64,000 nt of DNA from Flagellimonas abyssi (GTDB lineage: Bacteria; Bacteroidota; Bacteroidia; Flavobacteriales; Flavobacteriaceae), in the NCBI RefSeq assembly GCF_019457905.1, contig NZ_JAHZSV010000008.1:1-64000 (forward strand). The letters run 5' to 3'. Shown here piece after piece: positions 58,027 through 64,000 of the stretch (positions are counted from its first letter, which is position 1; every line of letters starts with the position of its first letter). The notes beneath the pieces were generated by a model, which was given only the letters and a program-made list of their open reading frames with translations, was not told the origin of the DNA and did not search any database. Made by a program: the position numbers and the translations under genes.

Positions 58027-61000
58027 TTAAAAAGTTACGCTAAAGCCAAAAGTGTATGTTCTTGGCCTTGGGAATGATGAGTAATCGATACCGGCGATCG
58101 GCAGACCGTTCAAAAGGTCGTTAGATGCTGGAGTAACACTTACTTCAGGGTCTAAACCACTGTAATCAGTGATTACAAAAAGGTTCTGGCCTGTGATGCT
58201 CAACCTCATTGTTTTGAATAGGCCATCACCAGAAAGGGGCACGTTGTACCCTATCGAAGCTGTTTGTAACCTGACAAAATCACCTTTCTCCAAGAATCTT
58301 GTAGAAACAGAAGCTTCTGCAAATCGGCTTTCCTGTCCCGCCAAGTCCACTACATCTTTAATAACATTGTTACCGCTTCCAATAGCACCTGCCGTAAAGA
58401 AGGCATTAGCGGTGTTGTTATAAATGTAATTTCCAAATTGTCCTGTGAAGTACAAAGATGCATCCCAGTTTTTATAGTTTGCTGAAGTCGAGAAACCTCC
58501 TGTGAAATCGGGCAGAGCACTTTTGCCAACAAATTGTTGGTTGTCCGTACCACCCTCGTGAACAGGGTTTCCATTCTCATCAAACCCAGTGAACTCCCTT
58601 AAATAGAAAGAATAAAGAGGTTGTCCAGACTGTAAACGTTGTGCGAAAGCGTTGGTAAGACCGGCACCTCTAATTGTTCCAGCAGGAATGGCTCCGTCAA
58701 AATCTTGAATTTCGTTTTTGTTGTACGCCATGTTAAAACCTGCGGTCCAGAAGAAGTCCTCACCTTGGATAATATCATAATTAAGGGAGAATTCCACACC
58801 TTGGTTCAAGACCATTGCATCCAAGTTCTGGAAAAAGAATGGTTGTGGGGATGGTTGCGCAGCTTCAACGCTGAGCAATAAATCTCTTGTTTCTTTACGG
58901 TACACATCCACGCTACCATTTAAACGGTCGTTGGCAAAACCAAAGTCGATACCAACACCGTATTGTGTTGTTTCCTCCCACTTAAGGTCAGGATTGGCAA
59001 AATCCACAGTGCTAGTACCAGGTACATTAACGGCACCACCGTCACCTACACTTCCTCCCGAGTATCTTTCCCTTCTTACAAACCTACCGTAGCCAATACC
59101 ATCTTGGTTACCTGTAATACCGTAGCTCAATCTTAATTTAAGGGTAGATACGGCATCTCCTATAAAATCCTCTTCGTTGATTTTCCAAGCAAAGGCTGCG
59201 GATGGAAAAATACCATACTTGTTGTTTTCACCAAAACGGGAAGAACCATCTGCTCTTACGGTCGCTGTGAACAAATATTTATTGGCCAAGGTATAGTTGA
59301 CCCTTCCAAAGAAAGATTGAAGTTCATCTGTGTTATCAAATGTGTCGGCAAACAATGCCCTTACATCAACCCCTGAGGTTTCACCTAAAAACTCTGTTTC
59401 CGGTGTCTCTGTGAACAATCGGTTCACGAAAAGTCCATTGGGATTATTGGGTACATCGAAAGAGTATCCGTACTGTTGGTAATTCCCTGAAATCATGGAT
59501 TCAAGAGTGGCAGCCGAATTGAAAAGATCTCTTGGCATTTGATTAAGGTCTGCTGATGCATATCCCCATCCCTCTATATTTCTTCCTCTTCTATTGAAAT
59601 CCTGATAAGAGAAACCTACCAAGGCATCCAAATTGGAATTGTCAAACTCTTTGGTATAATTTAATGTGGCTTCCAATAGGCGGTTCTCATTTATAAGGTC
59701 GTTCAATGCACCTCTACCATTATTAGCGGCACCACGTGCCACGTTGAAGGACTCAGAAGTCAAAGAGGCCTCTCTTTTAGAGTCTGATTTATCGTAACCA
59801 ACAGTAACTTTTCCCGTCAATTCGCTTGTAATATCATATTCAGCGGAGAAATTGACCAATACACGATCAGTGTACGTCATACTCTGCCAGTTGTTCAAAA
59901 GGTTCAATGGATTGATCCTATCCCCAGGATTGAAGTCTGGATTGGCTGGCCAAGTAGGATTGGCCGCATAAGAAGCTCCCAGCAAGTCCCCAGTAGATCC
60001 GGCACTACCACTCAATGGAGGTGCTTCGTCATTCACCCTCGAAAGTGTACCCTGCAAATTTAGACGTAACTTGTCTTCCAAGAATCGGTGAGTGGCATTA
60101 AGTCTTCCGGTAATTCTTTCCTGAGAAGATTTTTCGATTACCCCAAATTGCTTTCCATAGTTAAAGGTTGCCCTTACGTTACCGGAACCGTAATTTTGGG
60201 AATAAGCCAAGTTATTATTGGTGGAAGCTGTAGACCTTGTAACAAGATTTTGCCAATCTGTATTTCCTCCGGCATTAATAGCTTGTCCTCCGAATGTATC
60301 AACTGCAGAAAGGAATTCAGAGGCGTTAAGAATGTCAAAACTTTCAGCAGGCGTGGAGTAGCTCAAATCAGAAGAATATTCCCAAGTTCCGCCTCTTGCA
60401 CCAGTTTTACCACTTTTAGTAGTAATGATAACAACACCATTGGCACCCCTGGAACCATATATTGCTGTTGCAGAAGCATCCTTAAGGATACTCATGCTTT
60501 CAATATCATTAGGGTTAAGGAAACTCAACGGGTTTCTTGCCGAGCTGGATCCAACACCAATGTTTGTTCCTTCGGATGAAGTGTCACCAGAAGGTAACGG
60601 AACTCCATCAACTACAAATAAAGGATTATTGTTGGACCTTACCGAAGAGGTACCTCTAATCCTAATGGCGACACCGGAACCGGGCTCTCCACTACCTTGT
60701 GCTATCTGAACACCAGCGGTTTTACCTTGGATCAATTGTTCTGGTGAGGAAATAACCCCTTTGTTAAAATCCTCCGAGGTAACGGCCGATACAGCACCTG
60801 TTGCATCCTTTACGGTAGTTTGGCCGTAACCTATAATTACAACCTCGTCCAAAGCTTGTGCATCTTCGGCCAAGGTAATATCAATGGAGGATTGTCCATT
60901 GACTGCAATTTCTTGGGTCTTGTAACCGATGTAGCTAAAAACCAAGGTAGCGGCACCTTCCACATTGTTAAGTGTGTAGTTACCGTCAAAGTCGGTCTGC

Positions 61001-61152
61001 GTACCGTTGGTAGTACCTTTTACCAATACGCTTGCCCCTGGCAAAGGTCCGTTCGCATCCGAAACGGTACCTGATACTGTTTGAGCTTTTACCAACCCAA
61101 AGCACAGGAATGCTCCGAGCATTAAAAAGCTCCTTAGTAGCGTAATCTTCAT
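58027..61152 (-). CDS. SusC/RagA TonB-linked outer-membrane receptor
   Basis: A 1041-residue SusC-family receptor with signal peptide, CarboxypepD-reg-like domain (about 24-110: VSGTVSDANGPLPGASVLVK, FSYIGYKTQEI), TonB box LDEVVIIGYG (about 112-121), plug (VVDGVPLPSGD, SMSILKDASATAIYGSRGANGV at about 205-226) and barrel ending TFGFSVTF. It moves SusD-bound ligands into the periplasm using TonB energy. It is the first gene of the minus-strand operon and lies downstream of a LacI-type operator. The divergent LacI and amylase genes make an alpha-glucan a reasonable guess, but the VCBS and haloperoxidase genes behind susD are not usual for starch loci. Confidence 0.93.
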   Translation of the reverse strand: MKITLLRSFLMLGAFLCFGLVKAQTVSGTVSDANGPLPGASVLVKGTTNGTQTDFDGNYTLNNVEGAATLVFSYIGYKTQEIAVNGQSSIDITLAEDAQALDEVVIIGYGQTTVKDATGAVSAVTSEDFNKGVISSPEQLIQGKTAGVQIAQGSGEPGSGVAIRIRGTSSVRSNNNPLFVVDGVPLPSGDTSSEGTNIGVGSSSARNPLSFLNPNDIESMSILKDASATAIYGSRGANGVVIITTKSGKTGARGGTWEYSSDLSYSTPAESFDILNASEFLSAVDTFGGQAINAGGNTDWQNLVTRSTASTNNNLAYSQNYGSGNVRATFNYGKQFGVIEKSSQERITGRLNATHRFLEDKLRLNLQGTLSRVNDEAPPLSGSAGSTGDLLGASYAANPTWPANPDFNPGDRINPLNLLNNWQSMTYTDRVLVNFSAEYDITSELTGKVTVGYDKSDSKREASLTSESFNVARGAANNGRGALNDLINENRLLEATLNYTKEFDNSNLDALVGFSYQDFNRRGRNIEGWGYASADLNQMPRDLFNSAATLESMISGNYQQYGYSFDVPNNPNGLFVNRLFTETPETEFLGETSGVDVRALFADTFDNTDELQSFFGRVNYTLANKYLFTATVRADGSSRFGENNKYGIFPSAAFAWKINEEDFIGDAVSTLKLRLSYGITGNQDGIGYGRFVRRERYSGGSVGDGGAVNVPGTSTVDFANPDLKWEETTQYGVGIDFGFANDRLNGSVDVYRKETRDLLLSVEAAQPSPQPFFFQNLDAMVLNQGVEFSLNYDIIQGEDFFWTAGFNMAYNKNEIQDFDGAIPAGTIRGAGLTNAFAQRLQSGQPLYSFYLREFTGFDENGNPVHEGGTDNQQFVGKSALPDFTGGFSTSANYKNWDASLYFTGQFGNYIYNNTANAFFTAGAIGSGNNVIKDVVDLAGQESRFAEASVSTRFLEKGDFVRLQTASIGYNVPLSGDGLFKTMRLSITGQNLFVITDYSGLDPEVSVTPASNDLLNGLPIAGIDYSSFPRPRTYTFGFSVTF

Positions 61153-61523
61153 AAATAATTAATTTTAAGTTTAGTTAATTTTAATTCAAGTGTTAAACAT
61201 ATATAAAAAAAAGGTTAATCAAAATTTAAGTATATTGCAATATTCAACGAAACCGTTTTCGTGTTAACAACTTTATGGGGTGTAGATTTCACAATTTTAA
61301 ATCTGCAAGTTTGTTTAATTCCCAATTAAGTTTGCGGGAATTACGAAATCAGCAATAATCCCTCTAATATAGCAATTTTATTTTTTGAACAATATTTTTA
61401 TTGAAGACATCTCCAGACAATGGATGTTCATGTTTTGTTAAAAAAGTAAAACACGTAGATTGCATTGTTTTGATTATTGAGTAATTTTCAAGACCGAATT
61501 AGACTACTACAAAAAAAATATAA
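61153..61523. promoter_or_regulatory. 371-bp divergent control region between susC and lacI
   Basis: This AT-rich gap holds the LacI-type operator near the susC side, with the minus-strand stretch TAAATTTTG about 17 bases beyond a TTG that abuts the operator, a reasonable -33/-7 pair for susC. Closer to lacI are two short inverted repeats: AGATTT/AAATCT (61284-61304) and AATTCCC/GGGAATT (61317-61342, 12-base spacer). I see no convincing TAnnTTTG for lacI and no gene in this stretch. Confidence 0.5.
61247..61262. promoter_or_regulatory. LacI-family operator upstream of susC
   Basis: ACGAAACCGTTTTCGT is a near-perfect palindrome centred on CG with intact ACGAAA/TTTCGT half-sites, the classic LacI/GalR operator form. 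Read on the minus strand it is followed directly by TTG, the likely -33 element of the susC promoter, so a bound repressor would block it. The adjacent lacI gene is the probable regulator. Confidence 0.65.
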
Positions 61524-62543
61524 TTGAAAGCCAAGATTACATTAAAGGATATAGCAAGAGAACTTGAAGTGTCCATTTCTACCGTCTCCAAAGCACTAAA
61601 GAACAGCGAGGAAATCAGCAGGGATACCAAAGAGAAGGTCCAGGCCTTTGCTAAGCTTTATAATTACAAGCCAAATAATATAGCAATCAGCTTAAAAAAC
61701 AAGAGAACCAAAAATATTGGGGTAGTGATTCCGGACATTGTCCATCATTTCTTTACCACCGTTATCCGTGGTATTGAGAAGTATGCAAATGCTCGTGGTT
61801 ATAATGTTATCGTTTGTCTTTCTGAAGAGTCTTTTGACAAGGAGGTCATCAATATGGAAATGTTGGCCAATGGTAGTATCGACGGTTTCATCATGTCGCT
61901 TTCTTCCCAAACACAGGAGAAAGGGGATTACAATCATTTAAAGGAAGTGACCGATCAAGGTATTCCTGTGGTGCTTTTTGATAGAATTACCCATGAGATC
62001 GATTGTGATAAAGTGATTATAGACGATGAGCTTGGTGCTTACCAGGCAACAAAAAAATTTATAGACCAAGGTAAGAGAAAAATAGCACTGATTACCACGG
62101 ATGACTACCTAAGTGTAAGCAAGGCCCGGACCAAGGGATATTGGAAAGCATTGCAGGAAAGTGAAATGGGAGCCGATGAATCCATGATTCTAAAGATGCC
62201 ATCAATGGAGATGGACGAAGAAGCCATCAAAACCTTTTTGGATAAGAAGGAGCCCGATGCCGTTTTATGTGTAAATGAAATCTTTGCCGTCTGCGGTATG
62301 CGATTTGTTCAGAAAAAAGGCCTAAGAATACCCGAGGATATTGCATTTATCGGATTTACTGATGGAGTTTTGTCCAAATATGCCAATCCAAGTCTTACCG
62401 TTGTGGCACAACATGGTGAAAAAATGGGCGAGGAGTCGGCAAGGATGTTGATAGATAAGGTTGAGAGCGAGGCGGAAGAGGAGACCTATCAAACCAAAAT
62501 TCTAGAGCCTACTTTGGTAATAAGGGATTCCATCGCCCACTGA
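61524..62543 (+). CDS. LacI-family transcriptional regulator
   Basis: A 339-residue LacI/GalR regulator. The N-terminal helix-turn-helix is TLKDIARELEVSISTVSKALKN (residues 6-27), with the hinge helix near 50-60. A periplasmic-binding-like ligand domain follows, with GVVIPDIVHHFFTTVIRGIE, IPVVLFDRI and AFIGFTDGVLSKYANPSLT. The start is TTG: an in-frame TAA lies directly before it and the HTH begins right after, so no upstream start is possible. It is divergent from susC and precedes the GH13 gene by 29 bases. A sugar inducer, perhaps maltose or a malto-oligosaccharide, is likely. Confidence 0.92.
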   Translation: MKAKITLKDIARELEVSISTVSKALKNSEEISRDTKEKVQAFAKLYNYKPNNIAISLKNKRTKNIGVVIPDIVHHFFTTVIRGIEKYANARGYNVIVCLSEESFDKEVINMEMLANGSIDGFIMSLSSQTQEKGDYNHLKEVTDQGIPVVLFDRITHEIDCDKVIIDDELGAYQATKKFIDQGKRKIALITTDDYLSVSKARTKGYWKALQESEMGADESMILKMPSMEMDEEAIKTFLDKKEPDAVLCVNEIFAVCGMRFVQKKGLRIPEDIAFIGFTDGVLSKYANPSLTVVAQHGEKMGEESARMLIDKVESEAEEETYQTKILEPTLVIRDSIAH

Positions 62544-62572
62544 CTTCAACCAAATGGTTAAATGTATTAAGC

Positions 62573-64000
62573 ATGAGAACCATATTCGTCCATATTTTAG
62601 TACTAGCATTTCTGACGTTATCTTCGTGCATGGATAAACCAGACCAAAAGACCACCCCTTTGCTCATGAAAAACAAAGCAGTAGTCTATCAGGTATTTAC
62701 CCGACTTTTTGGAAATACCAATACGACCAACAAGCCATGGGGCACTATCGAAGAAAATGGAGTAGGCAAGTTTGCCGACTTTACCCTAAAAGCCTTGTCA
62801 GAGATCAAGAAGTTAGGAGTGACCCATATTTGGTACACAGGGGTGCCCCATCATGCGGTAATAGCCGATTATAGCGCTTACGGAATCTCAAACGACGATC
62901 CCGATGTGGTAAAAGGAAGGGCAGGCTCTCCCTACGCGGTAAGGGATTACTATAATGTAAACCCCGATTTGGCCCTTGATCCCGCCAAACGTTTGGAAGA
63001 GTTCAAAGAGTTGATAGAAAGAACCCACCGGGCAGGTTTAAAAGTCATAATCGATATTGTTCCCAACCACGTGGCCCGAGGTTATGAGGGGCTTACAAAT
63101 CCAGAGGGCATAGAAGATTTTGGTGCCGCCGACGATACTTCCAAGGAATACGACATCAACAACAATTTTTACTATATCCCAGGTCAAGCCTTTAAAGTGC
63201 CCGAGTGGCAAGATGGATATTTGCCATTGGGAGGTAGGGAGAATACGTTGGCAGATTCCAAGTTTGAGGAAAACCCGGCAAAATGGACAGGAAACGGTTC
63301 CCGTTTGGCGCAGCCTCATTTTAATGATTGGTACGAAACCGTAAAGATAAATTATGGAGTTCGACCGGATGGGACAAAGGATTTTGAAGAATTACCCGAA
63401 GAATATCGTCAAAAGGATTATAGGGAGCACTACAAATTCTGGAAGGATAAAGAATTGCCCGATTCTTGGCACAAATTCAAGGATATTACCCAATATTGGT
63501 TAAGTTTTGGCGTGGACGGCTTCCGTTTTGATATGGCCGAAATGGTACCCGTAGAGTTTTGGAGCTATCTTAACTCCAACATCAAAATGACAAATCCAGA
63601 TGCATTCCTGTTGGCCGAGGTATATAATCCGGGATTGTACCGCGATTACATTCAGAAGGGGAAAATGGATTACCTATATGATAAGGTAGAACTCTATGAT
63701 AGCATAAAACATATTATGAAGGGGTACGGTTGGACCGACCATATCCCCGTAGTGCAAAGAGGAATGGCCGATATAGAGCACCATATGCTCCACTTTCTGG
63801 AAAACCACGACGAACAGCGTATCGCCAGTCCCGATTTTGTGGGTAACGCCCAATTGGGAAAACCTGCAATGGTGGTTTCCGCTACCATCAGCACGTCACC
63901 GACGATGATATACTTTGGTCAGGAAGTTGGTGAACCAGGTGCGGAAGATGCCGGGTTCGGAAAGCCTACAAGAACATCCATTTTTGATTACATCGGAGTG
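62573..64000 (+). CDS. GH13 alpha-amylase-family lipoprotein, 5' part
   Basis: The first 476 codons of a GH13 glycoside hydrolase, open to the end of the window. The signal peptide (MRTIFVHILVLAFLTLSSC) has the lipidated Cys at residue 19. The four conserved regions are visible: region I DIVPNHV, region II GFRFDMAEM (nucleophile Asp), region III LLAEVYNP (acid Glu) and region IV LENHDEQR (third Asp). The enzyme should cut alpha-glucans at the cell surface or in the periplasm, like SusA or SusG. It follows lacI by 29 bases and probably belongs to the same transcript. Its C-terminal domain lies outside the window. Confidence 0.9.
   Translation, partial: MRTIFVHILVLAFLTLSSCMDKPDQKTTPLLMKNKAVVYQVFTRLFGNTNTTNKPWGTIEENGVGKFADFTLKALSEIKKLGVTHIWYTGVPHHAVIADYSAYGISNDDPDVVKGRAGSPYAVRDYYNVNPDLALDPAKRLEEFKELIERTHRAGLKVIIDIVPNHVARGYEGLTNPEGIEDFGAADDTSKEYDINNNFYYIPGQAFKVPEWQDGYLPLGGRENTLADSKFEENPAKWTGNGSRLAQPHFNDWYETVKINYGVRPDGTKDFEELPEEYRQKDYREHYKFWKDKELPDSWHKFKDITQYWLSFGVDGFRFDMAEMVPVEFWSYLNSNIKMTNPDAFLLAEVYNPGLYRDYIQKGKMDYLYDKVELYDSIKHIMKGYGWTDHIPVVQRGMADIEHHMLHFLENHDEQRIASPDFVGNAQLGKPAMVVSATISTSPTMIYFGQEVGEPGAEDAGFGKPTRTSIFDYIGV

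Noticed and set aside
1..64000. Horizontal transfer, prophage or integrated element
   Set aside because: No integrase, transposase, tRNA-attachment repeat or abrupt change in composition was noticed by eye; a numerical composition scan was not possible.

Overview
The window looks like a chromosomal segment of a marine-type Flavobacteriaceae (Bacteroidota), possibly near Allomuricauda/Muricauda; the genus is a guess. The evidence is SusC/SusD and other TonB-dependent receptors, type IX secretion sorting domains, many lipoproteins with Bacteroidota lipoboxes, DUF4271 and DUF4296 genes, almost no Shine-Dalgarno sequences, and several promoters of the flavobacterial form TTG-N(17-23)-TAnnTTTG. 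I see no rRNA, tRNA, insertion sequence, integrase, phage gene or CRISPR array.

Positions 1-9400 hold housekeeping genes: the end of pckA, hemD with DUF4271 and a GT39 membrane glycosyltransferase, a tight GT2 - pyrC - DUF4296 lipoprotein operon, an NAD-dependent epimerase, tyrS, and a LuxE-type acyl-protein synthetase. Positions 9400-18100 hold exported proteins. These are two tiny proteins that are little more than a signal peptide and a T9SS sorting domain, an unknown lipoprotein, a secreted protein with a duplicated unknown domain plus thrombospondin-3 and CARDB-like parts, a 980-residue lipoprotein built of three near-identical 308-residue beta-helix units, and its partner TonB-dependent receptor. 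That receptor is divergent from a PhoB/PhoR-like two-component pair (18257-20028), with direct repeats between them, so phosphate- or stress-dependent control of receptor and lipoprotein is plausible.

Positions 20000-33400 hold a glycosyltransferase, trmB, a LysE exporter, an alkyltransferase-like protein, an amidase lipoprotein, an iron-sulfur/electron-transfer set (Mrp, NifU-like, ferredoxin-NADP reductase, 2Fe-2S ferredoxin), an ABC exporter, a TPM-domain protein and a penicillin-acylase lipoprotein. Positions 33400-44200 are the most unusual part: an acyltransferase, a membrane-bound AraC regulator, a metallophosphoesterase, a 791-residue GAF protein, an HD domain fused to a Pycsar-type transmembrane effector, and a 1237-residue protein joining a metallophosphoesterase, an apparent atypical-kinase fold and an outer-membrane barrel.

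Positions 44200-64000 hold recQ, a beta-propeller lipoprotein, a SRPBCC/GyrI-like protein, and a long minus-strand operon. Its order of transcription is SusC, SusD, a terminator, a C-terminal remnant of a VCBS protein, two full VCBS/ASPIC lipoproteins and a vanadium-haloperoxidase-like lipoprotein. A LacI regulator and a GH13 alpha-amylase lipoprotein (cut by the window end) are divergent from it, and a good LacI-type operator lies just upstream of susC. The SusCD locus therefore appears to be under sugar-responsive repression, while its downstream genes are not typical glucan-degrading enzymes.
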